Assembly (NCBI RefSeq): GCF_023746555.1
Contig: NZ_CP098755.1
Coordinates: forward strand, 3,608,501-3,672,500
Source of the DNA: Brevibacillus ruminantium
GTDB taxonomy: Bacteria > Bacillota > Bacilli > Brevibacillales > Brevibacillaceae
DNA length: 64,000 nucleotides
Direction: 5' to 3'
The notes under the pieces are model-generated. The model did no database searches, was not told where the DNA came from, and saw nothing but the letters and a program-made list of their open reading frames with translations. Below, one piece after another: positions 24,536-34,153 of this stretch (its first letter is position 1; every line of letters starts with the position of its first letter). The translations under genes and the position numbers were made by a program.

Positions 24536-26794
24536 TCAGCCTTGTTTCAGACGTTCCTCCAGGTAGCTGTAACGCACACCCTCCTCATTACTTTGGACGG
24601 CGATGCGAAAAGCTTCCGGTTCTCCACACATGATCAGAAATGATTTGCTGCGAGTGATTCCCGTATACACCAGCTTGCGTCGAAGCATGCGATGGTAGTT
24701 TTTCACAAAAGGCATCACAACGATCGGAAACTCACTGCCTTGTGACTTGTGGACAGAGCAGCAATAGGCAAGTGTTAGCTGATGGTAGGCAGATCGCTTG
24801 TACGTCACTTCTCGACCATCAAAAGAAACCACGATCATCTCTTCGTTCTCTGCGTTTTCATTTGGGTAAAAAATCGCAACGATTTCACCCATATCGCCGT
24901 TGAACACTTGCTCCTCGGCGTTGTTTACCAGCTGAAGCACCTTATCCCCTGTGCGAAATGCGGTTTCACCAAAAGTCACTTCACGCTTCTGTCCCACTTT
25001 GGGGTTAAACAGCTCCTGAAGCTCCTCATTCAGCCGGTTGACTCCTGCATTACCTTTGTACATGGGGGCAAGAACTTGTACATCTTTTGCTGTATATCCT
25101 TTTTTTACGGCCCCGAGACAAATTTGTTTCACTGCTTCATTTACTTCATGTGGCGAACTTGTGAAAAATCTTCGATCCGGTGAGGATTTCAACAGATCGG
25201 ACGGAACGATCCCTTTTCGCACATCATGGGCGAGACGAATGATTGAAGATTCCTGGGCTTGCCGGTAGATTTCCGTAAGCTGAACCCGCGGCAATAGTCC
25301 CGAGCGGATCATATCCTGCAGCACGTTGCCCGGGCCGACAGAGGGCAACTGGTCCGGGTCCCCGACGAGAATCACCTGAATGTCATTTGGCAACGCTCTG
25401 AACAACTGGTTGGCCAGCCAAATATCGACCATCGACATCTCGTCAACAATCAGGAGTTTTCCGCGGATCGGGTGTTCTCCGTCATGTTCGAAGCTCTCGC
25501 CCTTCCAGCCGAGCAAACGGTGAATTGTCATGGCCGGCAATCCGGTTGTCTCTGTCATTCGCTTGGCAGCACGGCCTGTTGGTGCAGCCAGTACGATGGG
25601 GAAAGGATTGGTTTCGTCGTATTTTCTCAGGTCAAAGGAAATACCATGCAGATGGGCAAACACTCGGCAAATCCCGCGAATGACCGTTGTTTTCCCAGTC
25701 CCCGGTCCTCCCGTCAGCAGCATCAGCCCAGATTTGATCGCTTGCTCAATCGCGTCGCGTTGTGTTTGGGCATAGGTGATGGCCAATTCTTCTTCGACTG
25801 CGCCGAGCGCATGGTACAGCTCCGAGACAGGAAACGAACCAAATTCGTCACGATCGGCGAAAAAACGAAGTCGTTTGGCCAGTCCTACTTCAGCAAAAAA
25901 GAGGCTGGGGAGGTATACCCGCTCCTCGTCCCACATCACTTTGGATACCACGAACAAGCCCTCTATCGCAAGCTCCATCTCCTCTGGCGAAAAGCGGTGG
26001 CCGCCGCATTCATGCAGCAAACGCAGTGTTTTTTCACAAAGCTCTGCAATGGGGAGAAAAACGTGTCCTTCGGCATAAGAGGCTTCTTGAAGCGTAAAAA
26101 TCGCGGCTGCCTGGACGCGTTCTTCCGAAGAGGCGGCAATCCCGGTCGAACGAGCGATCTCATCCGCCCGCTTGAAGCCTATCCCCTGCACATCCTCAAT
26201 CAGGCGGTAAGGTTCCTCTGTGAGCACCTTCATCGTTTCCAGCTTGTAGGTCTGGTAGATGCGCAATGCCAGTTGAACCCCGATTCCGAACTCATACAAA
26301 AACACCATGGCCTGTTCCAAGGAACGATGTTCCATCACCGATTCATAAATTTGCTTGGCACGGTTTTCCGTAATCCCGGGTATCTCAACCAATGCTTCGG
26401 GACGGTCTGCGATGATGGATAGCGCTTCGACACCGAGATGCTCCACGATCCGTTTCGCCATCTTTTTTCCGATTCCCTGGAAGAGGCCACTGGCCAGGTA
26501 TTTTTCGACGCCAGCCACCGTTTTCGGCGTTTCGCGCTCATAGCGGGAAGCGACAAATTGCTGCCCAAAACGGGGGTGTGTTTTCCATTCTCCGTAGAAT
26601 GTGTAAAGTTCTTCAGGATGCGGCCTTGGAAAATTTCCGACTACGACCACCTCAGATTCTTTGATCGCTTCCGAAGTCTCCTCTACTTTAAGACGAATAA
26701 CTCCGTACCACGTTTCTTCATTGTAAAAAATTTCTTGAACGATCGATCCACGAACAAACGGTTCGGCAAACAAAGGGAGTGTTTGCTGCGACAT
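24536..26794 (-). CDS. recD2: RecD2-type ATP-dependent DNA helicase (YrrC)
   Basis: 752 residues. An N-terminal OB-like region and helix-hairpin-helix segments (VEIPGITENRAKQIYE, LIEDVQGIGFKRADEIA) precede the SF1B helicase core. Walker A is LTGGPGTGKTT and Walker B is LLIVDEMSMVD. The C-terminal motif LAYCCSVHKSQGSEFP includes the UvrD-like motif. RecD2 lacks RecBC partners and acts 5'-3' in replication-fork and mismatch-related repair. The ATG at 26794 follows GAGGGGG. Confidence 0.95.
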   Translation of the reverse strand: MSQQTLPLFAEPFVRGSIVQEIFYNEETWYGVIRLKVEETSEAIKESEVVVVGNFPRPHPEELYTFYGEWKTHPRFGQQFVASRYERETPKTVAGVEKYLASGLFQGIGKKMAKRIVEHLGVEALSIIADRPEALVEIPGITENRAKQIYESVMEHRSLEQAMVFLYEFGIGVQLALRIYQTYKLETMKVLTEEPYRLIEDVQGIGFKRADEIARSTGIAASSEERVQAAAIFTLQEASYAEGHVFLPIAELCEKTLRLLHECGGHRFSPEEMELAIEGLFVVSKVMWDEERVYLPSLFFAEVGLAKRLRFFADRDEFGSFPVSELYHALGAVEEELAITYAQTQRDAIEQAIKSGLMLLTGGPGTGKTTVIRGICRVFAHLHGISFDLRKYDETNPFPIVLAAPTGRAAKRMTETTGLPAMTIHRLLGWKGESFEHDGEHPIRGKLLIVDEMSMVDIWLANQLFRALPNDIQVILVGDPDQLPSVGPGNVLQDMIRSGLLPRVQLTEIYRQAQESSIIRLAHDVRKGIVPSDLLKSSPDRRFFTSSPHEVNEAVKQICLGAVKKGYTAKDVQVLAPMYKGNAGVNRLNEELQELFNPKVGQKREVTFGETAFRTGDKVLQLVNNAEEQVFNGDMGEIVAIFYPNENAENEEMIVVSFDGREVTYKRSAYHQLTLAYCCSVHKSQGSEFPIVVMPFVKNYHRMLRRKLVYTGITRSKSFLIMCGEPEAFRIAVQSNEEGVRYSYLEERLKQG

Positions 26795-26844
26795 CTTAGC
26801 GCCCCCTCGAAAGACATACTGATTTTTACCTGCTAATACAGCAA

Positions 26845-26886
26845 GAAACCCACCCGGGAGTGTGAAAATCTCGGGCGGGGTCTTCG
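26845..26886 (-). terminator. Probable terminator after the chemoreceptor gene
   Basis: Imperfect GC-rich stem (CCCGCCCG/CGGGTGGG) with a TTTCTT tail on the minus strand, lying between the chemoreceptor stop and recD2. Confidence 0.5.
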
Positions 26887-26941
26887 CATTCAGCTTCCGT
26901 TCATCGACGCTTCGACAAAGCGGTCTGCCGATTAACTCTGT

Positions 26942-28606
26942 TTAGATTGTAAAACGATTTACTTGTTCTGACAACCGCTCCGCCATTTGAGCCAACGTCT
27001 CCGCTGCTGCTGTCATTTCTTCCGTCGTGGCAGTCTGCTGCTCCGAGGCGGCAGCGACCTCCTGGGTGTCAAGTGCCGCTCGATGGGCGAGTCGGGCGAT
27101 TTCGTCAGCCCGGGCCACCAGCAGCCCGGTATCTTGATTCATCGTCTGCGCGGACTCGTTCATTTTGCGCACCTGGCTGCTGACATCGCGAACAGCCAAG
27201 ACGATCTGTCCGAAGGCTTCGCCCGCCTGGGACACACCGTTCCGGCCCGCCGTAACGGACACCGTGGTCGCGCCCATTGCACTGACGGACGCCTGGATGT
27301 CCCCGCGGACACGGTGGATGAGATCAGCGATTTTCTCTGTGGACTGGCTTGATTGTTCCGCAAGCTTTCGAACTTCATCGGCGACGACCGCAAAGCCGCG
27401 CCCCTGCTCTCCGGCCCGTGCCGCTTCGATCGCGGCGTTGAGCGCAAGCAGATTGGTCTGCTCTGAAATGTCCTTTATCGCCGTAATAATGCCCATGATC
27501 TGCTCCGACTGGACGCCGAGGGAGCGGACGACTTCCTCCGTCTGGAAGACATTTGCAGCAATTTGTTCCATTTCAAGATCCAGCTCGTTCATCTTCGCTT
27601 CTCCGTCCGTTGCGAGCAGATGAGCCTTATCCGCGTCGTCACTGACATGCCTGGTCGCCTCTGCAATGCGGTTTACATCCTGGCCGATCTGGTGCAAGGA
27701 ACGTGTCGTCTCGACTACCTCAGCCTTTTGCTGGTCGGACGAAGCCGCAATTTCCGAAGAAGCTGCTGCGATTTGTTCGGAAGCACGGGCACTCTCCGCC
27801 GTACTGGCCGTCAACTCTTCCGATGACGAGGCGACCTGCCCGGACACCAGCTGCACTTCTTTGAGCATGCGGGAAAACACATCCATCATCTCGTTGTAAA
27901 TGCGCGACAGCTCGCCGATCTCATCTTTGGAGCGGACGCGTACTCGCGGGGTCAGGTTGCCTGTCTCGGCCAGTCTCATCGCTTCGACCAGCTCCCCAAG
28001 CGGCCGGAGCAGCTTGGTTACGATGAAAATGCCTATCGCGAGTGCGCAAGCTGCGCTGACGAGACTGATGGTAAACATCATCAGCCGGCTCGCTTCGATC
28101 GGCTGCAGCAGATCATCCCGATAGCTTCCGATGGCAAGCAGCCAACCGTTGGGAAGCTCCTCGTAAGCAGTCAGCTTGTCCTTTCCCTGAAACTCGTACT
28201 CCAGCCAGCCGTTTTTTTCCCTGAGCATGATCTGGGCAAAGTCGTACTGGGCGAGAGAAGTCTCGTTCACTTCAGGGTCGGGATGAAACAGCGCCGTTCC
28301 GTTATGGTCCATAATATAAGCATACCCAATCATTCCATTTGGCTTGTAATAGCTCTCGGCGACATCTTTTATTATCGCGTCAATTTTCTGACGTTCGTCT
28401 AGACCAGGAGACAAGCTCTTCGTATAGGGGGACAATTCCTCCGCCTTTATTTTCGTAATGTATTGCAAGTCGGAAACCGTTAATCGATAGACGGCATCCG
28501 AGGCCTGCTGGAATTGCATATAACCTGCTATCATCAACGGAATTACCGTGATCGCCAGCATGGTAATTACCAGCTTGTAGCGAATCGAGATAGATTTGGT
28601 GTTCAT
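26942..28606 (-). CDS. Methyl-accepting chemotaxis protein
   Basis: 554 residues. The first membrane helix (about 10-30) is followed by an extracellular Cache-type sensor (about 35-180, with [18 protein letters not shown]). The second helix (about 185-205), a HAMP domain and a long methyl-accepting coiled coil follow. The CheA/CheW-contact hairpin is conserved ([40 protein letters not shown], quoted here only in part by its core E-A-A-R-A-G-E). Ligand unknown. It is divergent from the YtrA-type operon and absent from the usual recD2-yrvO neighbourhood. Confidence 0.95.
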   Translation of the reverse strand: MNTKSISIRYKLVITMLAITVIPLMIAGYMQFQQASDAVYRLTVSDLQYITKIKAEELSPYTKSLSPGLDERQKIDAIIKDVAESYYKPNGMIGYAYIMDHNGTALFHPDPEVNETSLAQYDFAQIMLREKNGWLEYEFQGKDKLTAYEELPNGWLLAIGSYRDDLLQPIEASRLMMFTISLVSAACALAIGIFIVTKLLRPLGELVEAMRLAETGNLTPRVRVRSKDEIGELSRIYNEMMDVFSRMLKEVQLVSGQVASSSEELTASTAESARASEQIAAASSEIAASSDQQKAEVVETTRSLHQIGQDVNRIAEATRHVSDDADKAHLLATDGEAKMNELDLEMEQIAANVFQTEEVVRSLGVQSEQIMGIITAIKDISEQTNLLALNAAIEAARAGEQGRGFAVVADEVRKLAEQSSQSTEKIADLIHRVRGDIQASVSAMGATTVSVTAGRNGVSQAGEAFGQIVLAVRDVSSQVRKMNESAQTMNQDTGLLVARADEIARLAHRAALDTQEVAAASEQQTATTEEMTAAAETLAQMAERLSEQVNRFTI

Positions 28607-28768
28607 GACTGATCTCCTTTGTCCTTGGGTTCAAACACTGCCTACGTCATCATCTGATAAAAACCACTTACAAAAAGTAGTTCTATTGCCCTATTCTACA
28701 TGTTTATTCGTTCCCAATCTATCCACAATTTAGTGAAAAAGAAAATCTATGAGACCATTTTCCGGGTA

Positions 28769-28796
28769 TTGACAACCTGGCAAAAATTGTTATGCT
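28769..28796 (+). promoter_or_regulatory. Promoter of the YtrA-ABC-metallopeptidase operon
   Basis: TTGACA at 28769-28774 and TATGCT at 28791-28796, spaced 16 bases. The operator at 28801-28832 lies immediately downstream. Confidence 0.7.
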
Positions 28797-28800
28797 CATA

Positions 28801-28832
28801 GTGTACTACATAAACTAGTACACATAGTACAC
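28801..28832 (+). promoter_or_regulatory. YtrA-type operator
   Basis: A perfect inverted repeat GTGTACTA/TAGTACAC (28801-28808 and 28816-28823) is followed by a third half-site TAGTACAC at 28825-28832. It overlaps the expected transcription start, as in autorepressed ytrA operons. Confidence 0.75.
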
Positions 28833-28855
28833 CATCCTGTACGGAGGTGAATACC

Positions 28856-29254
28856 TTGTGGCCTCGGATTGATCCTCGCTCAGATTTACCGATCTATCAG
28901 CAAATCATTCAGCAGATCAAAGAGGCGGTCGCCAAAGGACTGATCGCACCGGGGGAGAAGCTGCCGTCGGTCAGGGAACTGGCCGGAAGAATTGCCATCA
29001 ACCCGAATACGATCGCAAAGGCCTATCAAGAACTGGAACGAGAGGGCATTATCGAAACGATAAGAGGGCGCGGAACCTTTGCTGCCGCTCTCTCCTCCGG
29101 TGTCGGAGACGAAATGAAGCAGCGCTCTATTGAAGGGCTAATGGAAAAAATTCTCGTGGAGGCGCACTATTTGCAGCTCGGAGAAGAAGAGCTGCTCGCC
29201 ATGCTTCACTCCATGGCCCGGGAATGGTACGAAAAGAAAGGAGAATCACCGTGA
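28856..29254 (+). CDS. GntR family regulator, YtrA subfamily
   Basis: 132 residues. The winged HTH occupies about residues 10-78, with IYQQIIQQIKEAVAKG, GEKLPSVRELA and NPNTIAKAYQELEREG. The short C-terminal alpha-helical part is typical of YtrA, which lacks a metabolite-binding domain. It starts at TTG 28856, eight bases after GGAGG. YtrA regulators usually repress their own ABC operon and respond to cell-wall antibiotics. The stop overlaps the next start (GTGA). Confidence 0.92.
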   Translation: MWPRIDPRSDLPIYQQIIQQIKEAVAKGLIAPGEKLPSVRELAGRIAINPNTIAKAYQELEREGIIETIRGRGTFAAALSSGVGDEMKQRSIEGLMEKILVEAHYLQLGEEELLAMLHSMAREWYEKKGESP

Positions 29255-30168
29255 ACGCAATCGAAGTGATCGGACTCACCAAGCAGATCGGAAACCGGCC
29301 CGTTTTGTGTAACGTGACCTTCTCTGTCCCCCCCGGTACCGTGTGCGCCTTGATCGGGCCAAATGGCGCCGGCAAGACCACACTCATCCACACGCTGCTC
29401 GGGTTAGCCAAACCGACCGCGGGAAAAAGCCTTATTTTCGAAAAGAACGCGGACGAAAAGTCCGGCTTGGTGCGTAGCGAGGTCGGCTTCATGACAGCGC
29501 CGGCCTTTCCGAATCTGCGCGTCAAAGAGCTGCTGCGTTTGTGCGCTGCCCTCTACCCGCTCTGGGACGAGCGTTTGTGCCGGCACTTGCAGGAACTTTT
29601 TGGCCTTGCCTCCGAGTTGCCAATCCGCCAGCTATCCAAAGGGATGAAGGTCCAGCTTTCTCTCGTGATTGCGCTCTCCGCCAGGCCTAGAGTGCTTCTT
29701 CTCGATGAACCCACAAGCGGGCTTGACCCTGTCCATCGACAGTCTTTTTTCCGGTTGATTATGGATGTGGTTGCGGAACGCGAGACTACTGTTCTATTCA
29801 CGACGCATCACCCCGAGGAAGCCGAACGGATGGCAGACAACGTCGGAATGCTTCTGGAGGGACGGCTTCTGTTTCACGCTTCCGTCGATGAGCTGAAGCG
29901 AACTTCCCGCTGCATTCAGGCCGTGCTTCCGGACGGACTTCCCAAAGAAATTAGGGAGCTTCCGGGCGTCTTGCATGTCAAACAGCAGGGCAGCATGTAT
30001 TCCCTATTCATAAGGGACCATGTTGACGAAACGACGGAGCGGATCCGCCTGCTTGCTCCCTCCCATCTGGATATTCTGCCCGCCAGTCTGGAGGAATTGT
30101 TTATTTACACCGCATCCAAGGAGGGATACTCGTTTGATACGGCTGCATGCAGTGAAAGCGCTATTTGA
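29251..30168 (+). CDS. ABC transporter ATP-binding protein
   Basis: 305 residues. Walker A GPNGAGKTT is at about 37-45; the signature LSKGMKVQLSLV lies near 138 and Walker B LLLDEPTSGLD near 160. A C-terminal domain of about 85 residues follows, as in drug or lantibiotic-type exporters. The GTG at 29251 overlaps the regulator stop. It pairs with the permease encoded immediately downstream; the substrate is unknown. Confidence 0.93.
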   Translation: MNAIEVIGLTKQIGNRPVLCNVTFSVPPGTVCALIGPNGAGKTTLIHTLLGLAKPTAGKSLIFEKNADEKSGLVRSEVGFMTAPAFPNLRVKELLRLCAALYPLWDERLCRHLQELFGLASELPIRQLSKGMKVQLSLVIALSARPRVLLLDEPTSGLDPVHRQSFFRLIMDVVAERETTVLFTTHHPEEAERMADNVGMLLEGRLLFHASVDELKRTSRCIQAVLPDGLPKEIRELPGVLHVKQQGSMYSLFIRDHVDETTERIRLLAPSHLDILPASLEELFIYTASKEGYSFDTAACSESAI

Positions 30169-30955
30169 AAAAGAATGTGTACAATTGCGTTGGATGGCTG
30201 TCCTATCGTTTTGCCTGATGGGCCTGACTCCGCTCTTTGGCTCGCTTCTGTACTGGCTCGACAGGCCGAACAGGAGCCGGCCATGGGGAGATTGGTCACT
30301 GCACGCGGAGAACATTTTTACCCGTGGAGAAGGCTCGACATTTGTCTATCTGGGGATCGTACTCGCGCTGATTCTCGGAGTCCGGGTATTCGCCAATGAT
30401 CGCGCCGATCAATCAAATCTTTTTCTCGCCTCGCTTCCAGTCAGCAAAAGCGAGATTGCACTGGCGAAATACCTTGCCGGCACCGCCGTCATTCAAGGAA
30501 TTGCGTTTGTCCATATCCTGTTTTTTACGGTGATGCCGCTCTTCTTGCCTGCTTATTATTCGTTGACGGGTGCTGTCTGCTGGTTTCTTTTGGCTGGCGG
30601 CCTTCTACAGCTAGTGTTTTCGATCGGTTTCTTGGCAGGCTCGATCAGCCATAGGCGGCTTGGTGCCTATGAAACAGCCTTTCTTCTCCTGCTGCTGCCG
30701 AGCATCTTGTCCAAAATGACAGAACCGTATTCCCCGGTGTTTTCGACAGGAATGGCTGTTTTCTCGCCGATCCATGCCGCTTTGGAGTTGTCCGGCTTGG
30801 TTGAAAGGCACGCTGGCTTGTCGGTGATGGTTTTCTTTCTATGTGCTGGCGTACTAGGTTTGCTGAGCGCACTGGCTATTGAACGAGGCTGGCCTCAGGG
30901 AACAGGCTCGAGACGGTTGCTATCTGCCGGCAGCAAAAGGGAGGGGGACAGATGA
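30134..30955 (+). CDS. ABC transporter permease (ABC-2 type)
   Basis: 273 residues with about six membrane helices. An amphipathic N-terminal segment (VKALFEKECVQLRW) and the ANDRADQSNLFLASLPVSKSEI coupling segment resemble the ABC-2 family. The TTG at 30134 is chosen because AAGGAGG lies nine bases upstream. This makes it overlap the ATPase gene by 35 bases and implies translational coupling. Its stop overlaps the metallopeptidase start in ATGA. Confidence 0.85.
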   Translation: MIRLHAVKALFEKECVQLRWMAVLSFCLMGLTPLFGSLLYWLDRPNRSRPWGDWSLHAENIFTRGEGSTFVYLGIVLALILGVRVFANDRADQSNLFLASLPVSKSEIALAKYLAGTAVIQGIAFVHILFFTVMPLFLPAYYSLTGAVCWFLLAGGLLQLVFSIGFLAGSISHRRLGAYETAFLLLLLPSILSKMTEPYSPVFSTGMAVFSPIHAALELSGLVERHAGLSVMVFFLCAGVLGLLSALAIERGWPQGTGSRRLLSAGSKREGDR

Positions 30956-32904
30956 AAGGCCTGCGTTCTTTTTTGATGTTGCCCCTGGTACTGCTGATGG
31001 CCTGCTCCCTGGTAAAGCCTGCCCGGGCTGCGCCGAATGGAGACCTGTTTGAGCGATACGTGATGCCAGCGGAGAGCGACAGTCAACTCATTTTGCAATC
31101 CGTATCCGGGGAGTATGTAGATAGATACCCGGTCGCCGAAGCTTTTCCGGACGATGCCACTGACAAAGCGGAGACAGAGGCGTTGTATCGAGGTTCGTTC
31201 ATGCGGGAATCCGTAAAGCTCTACCATCTCGCGCAAAACTATCTGAAAAACCAAAAGAGTTCGCACCAATTCGAGCCGGCGTATTTGCTTCTGTCTGATC
31301 GTATTGGCGGATTCGCCAGGAAGGGATTTTACCTACGGGAAAACGGCAGTTTGATCGACAAAACGGACGTGCCCTACATCGATCTCATGAAAAAATCGCC
31401 GGGGGCGGAAGAGCAGCTCGGAGCGACGACACAAATTTATCCCCACGAAATGGGGCATCTGATTTACCACATGCTATCCCAGGCGGAGCCACGTTCGAAG
31501 TCAGTCACCATGCATTACTCAGGTACCGTGACCGACTATGCTACCGCTTTTAATGAAGGATTTGCCGAGCACTTTGAGAAGATCGCCAGACGCTATGATC
31601 CGGACGAAGGACGCAGACGTCTGATGGACGAAAGCGAACAGCGGATGCTCGACATGACCCGAAAAAAAATCGCCGGCTACGACCGGGATTACGACTGGCT
31701 TTTTCGGCTGGATTTTTACCGTGCCTCTTTGCCCTTTTGGTATCAGCAGCTGGAAAACACGCGAAGGCATCACGGAGTAGACACCGGAGAGCTTCTCCAT
31801 CCCCCTGTCGTCCGCCCCGGAATGTCCCCGGCAGATTCCCTGTTATATCGGAATACGGGCATCCATTTTGACAAAACGGCACTTCGCTCCCCCGCCAGGA
31901 TGATTTCAACAGAGGGTGTCATTTCAGGCTTTTTTACCCGGCTGTTGGACAGTGAATTGAAGGAAGAGTATCTATCGGCCGAATTTTACCGCGACTTTCT
32001 CCGGGAAAAACAGCCGCTGCCAGCTCCTCCCGAAGATATGTTTTCGCCTCTGCAAAATCAGTACTTGAAAATATTCGCCGTCCTGCACAAGCACGTGAAC
32101 CCAAGCAAAAGCGAAAAAGGACAAATGCTCGATTTTCTGGAAGGGTATGGAAAGGAGTTCCCCGGTGAAAAGCAGCGGATTACCGAGTTGTTCCGGGAAG
32201 CGACAGGAGACGTGACAGGTCCCGACATCGCCAGCCGAATCGGTCCGGAAATCTGGCTGACGGCCCGCGACGTCGATTATCCTTTTTTCGCCTTCGATCA
32301 ATTTAAGGGGAACACTTTTCCCGCCTATTCGTTTTCGATCAACGCAGCGGATGTTTACGACCTGATGATGATTCCCGGGCTCTCTAGCAGCGAAGCCGAA
32401 AGCATCATCCGTCAGAGGGACAGTGTCGGATTTTTCCGGAATAAGGAGGAGATTCTCTCAGTTCCGGACTTATCGGAGGCGGGGCGGCAAGCGATTGAGC
32501 AAGCTTTTGAGGAATGGGAGCCAACGGAATGGAGCGGTATCAGCTTTACAAAATTGTTTGGCGCGTCACTGTTTCATGTGTTCGGTGAGGGATTGCTGTA
32601 CTTTGTCGTCTTGCTCGCCCTCCCCGTTTCTTGGCGGATGCTGCGTCGAGGCTGCTCCGTCGGGGCGCTCATCAAGTATTTGCTTGGCAAACTTGGCAAG
32701 ACCTACTGGCTGATTGCACTTGGACTGTTTTCCGTCATGGTCAGTAGCATCTCTACTCTCCTCGTCTATCTTCTGGGATGGCTTCTGACTCTGCTTGGAG
32801 AAACCGCGCTGCTTTTTGTCCTGCACAGGCAGCGAGGGAAGATACGGGAAGCGCTGATGTACACCGCCGGCATCGGTCTGGTTGTTCTTTGTTCTGTACG
32901 ATAA
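30952..32904 (+). CDS. Membrane-bound zinc metallopeptidase with ComEA-like helix-hairpin-helix
   Basis: 650 residues. A signal sequence (about 1-27) contains LLMAC, a possible lipobox. The gluzincin motif HEMGH is at 165-169, with NEGFAEHFE at 201-209 supplying a likely third zinc ligand (E202 or E206). A helix-hairpin-helix-like segment at about 462-510 (INAADVYDLMMIPGLSSSEA, then FRNKEEILSVPDLS) resembles ComEA. Three to four membrane helices fill 540-650. The catalytic part should be extracellular. Overlap with the permease gene suggests the protease works with this ABC transporter. No known family was recognised for the whole architecture. Confidence 0.85.
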   Translation: MKGLRSFLMLPLVLLMACSLVKPARAAPNGDLFERYVMPAESDSQLILQSVSGEYVDRYPVAEAFPDDATDKAETEALYRGSFMRESVKLYHLAQNYLKNQKSSHQFEPAYLLLSDRIGGFARKGFYLRENGSLIDKTDVPYIDLMKKSPGAEEQLGATTQIYPHEMGHLIYHMLSQAEPRSKSVTMHYSGTVTDYATAFNEGFAEHFEKIARRYDPDEGRRRLMDESEQRMLDMTRKKIAGYDRDYDWLFRLDFYRASLPFWYQQLENTRRHHGVDTGELLHPPVVRPGMSPADSLLYRNTGIHFDKTALRSPARMISTEGVISGFFTRLLDSELKEEYLSAEFYRDFLREKQPLPAPPEDMFSPLQNQYLKIFAVLHKHVNPSKSEKGQMLDFLEGYGKEFPGEKQRITELFREATGDVTGPDIASRIGPEIWLTARDVDYPFFAFDQFKGNTFPAYSFSINAADVYDLMMIPGLSSSEAESIIRQRDSVGFFRNKEEILSVPDLSEAGRQAIEQAFEEWEPTEWSGISFTKLFGASLFHVFGEGLLYFVVLLALPVSWRMLRRGCSVGALIKYLLGKLGKTYWLIALGLFSVMVSSISTLLVYLLGWLLTLLGETALLFVLHRQRGKIREALMYTAGIGLVVLCSVR

Positions 32905-32921
32905 GAAAACCGATCAAGCAA

Positions 32922-32953
32922 AAAACCAACGGGCACACGCCGTTGGTTTTTGT
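32922..32953. terminator. Bidirectional terminator between the metallopeptidase and yrvO genes
   Basis: Perfect nine-base stem AACCAACGG/CCGTTGGTT with poly-T on both strands; serves the convergent genes ending at 32904 and 32999. Confidence 0.88.
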
Positions 32954-32998
32954 CTTCTGTACTGTTCTGGGCTTCGGTTGAGACACGTCGGCTTGTGG

Positions 32999-34150
32999 TT
33001 ATCGTTTCAGCCGATGAACAATCTCGACCACCTTCCGGGCAGCCCGCTCCGCTTCCTCAACGGTGTTGGTGATTCCAAAGCTGAACCGGATCGCCGACTG
33101 GGCCACCGGTTCGTCCAGGCACATCGCCTTCAGTACATGCGAAAGCTCCAGCGATCCCGACGTACACGCGGAACCACTGGCCGCTGCTATCCCCTCGAGA
33201 TCGAGGTTCATCAGCATTGTTTCCGTCTTTACATCGGGAAAACTGACATTGAGAATATGAGGCAAATACTTCTCGGAATGACCGTTTACCTGATAGGGAA
33301 TGCCCGCCTCATCAAAGCAGGAGAGCATGGTCTGCCGCATTTGCTGATATTTCGCAATGCGTTCTGGCATTTCTTCTTGCGCGATCGACGCCGCTTCTGC
33401 AAAACCGATGATGCTGGCCAGGTTTTCCGTTCCTGCCCGGCGTTTACGCTCCTGAGAGCCTCCGTGCAGGTGTGGCGTGAAAGGAACTTTTTTCCCCAGG
33501 TAAAGGGCTCCTACTCCTTTTGGCCCATTGATCTTATGGGCAGAGATGGACAGCATATCAACCGGAAGCTCTTTGACGCTGATCGGCAAAACCCCCAGGG
33601 TCTGGACTGCATCCGTGTGAAAGACAATCCCGCGCTCCTGCAGGAATCTTCCCATCTCTTCAATCGGCTGGATCGTGCCCACCTCGTTGTTTCCATACAT
33701 GATGGAGACCAAGATCGTATCTGACCGGACTGCATGCTTCAAGTCTTCCACACGGACCATGCCGGTTTTGTCAGCAGGCAGGTACGTTACTTCAAAACCG
33801 TTCTTCTCCAGATACTCACAGGCATGAAGTACGGCATGATGCTCGATGCTGGAGGTGATGATATGACGGCCGCGCTCACGCTGTGCGAGTGCCCCGCCAA
33901 TGATCGCCATATTGTCTGCTTCGGTCCCCCCGCTGGTAAAGACCAGCTCCTGTGGATTAGCCTCGATCAGTCCAGCGATTTGATCCCTGGCTTTTTCCAA
34001 AGCCTGCCGCGACTCACGTCCAAAGCTGTGCACACTGGAAGGATTGCCGTAAACCTGGGTTAAGTAAGGATACATCGCTTCGACTACACGCGGGTGAACG
34101 GGTGTCGTGGCCGCATGATCCAGATAAATACTCTCTCGCACAAATGTCAC
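32999..34150 (-). CDS. yrvO: Cysteine desulfurase (YrvO/IscS-type)
   Basis: 383 residues. The PLP-binding lysine is K206 in SAHKINGP, and the catalytic cysteine C329 is in SGSACTSG. HAATTP and FTSGGTEADN are also conserved. It supplies persulfide sulfur, in B. subtilis mainly to MnmA for tRNA 2-thiouridine. It is directly downstream of cymR (3-base gap), but the usual trmU/mnmA partner gene is not downstream in this window. Confidence 0.94.
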   Translation of the reverse strand: MTFVRESIYLDHAATTPVHPRVVEAMYPYLTQVYGNPSSVHSFGRESRQALEKARDQIAGLIEANPQELVFTSGGTEADNMAIIGGALAQRERGRHIITSSIEHHAVLHACEYLEKNGFEVTYLPADKTGMVRVEDLKHAVRSDTILVSIMYGNNEVGTIQPIEEMGRFLQERGIVFHTDAVQTLGVLPISVKELPVDMLSISAHKINGPKGVGALYLGKKVPFTPHLHGGSQERKRRAGTENLASIIGFAEAASIAQEEMPERIAKYQQMRQTMLSCFDEAGIPYQVNGHSEKYLPHILNVSFPDVKTETMLMNLDLEGIAAASGSACTSGSLELSHVLKAMCLDEPVAQSAIRFSFGITNTVEEAERAARKVVEIVHRLKR

Positions 34151-34153
34151 CTT

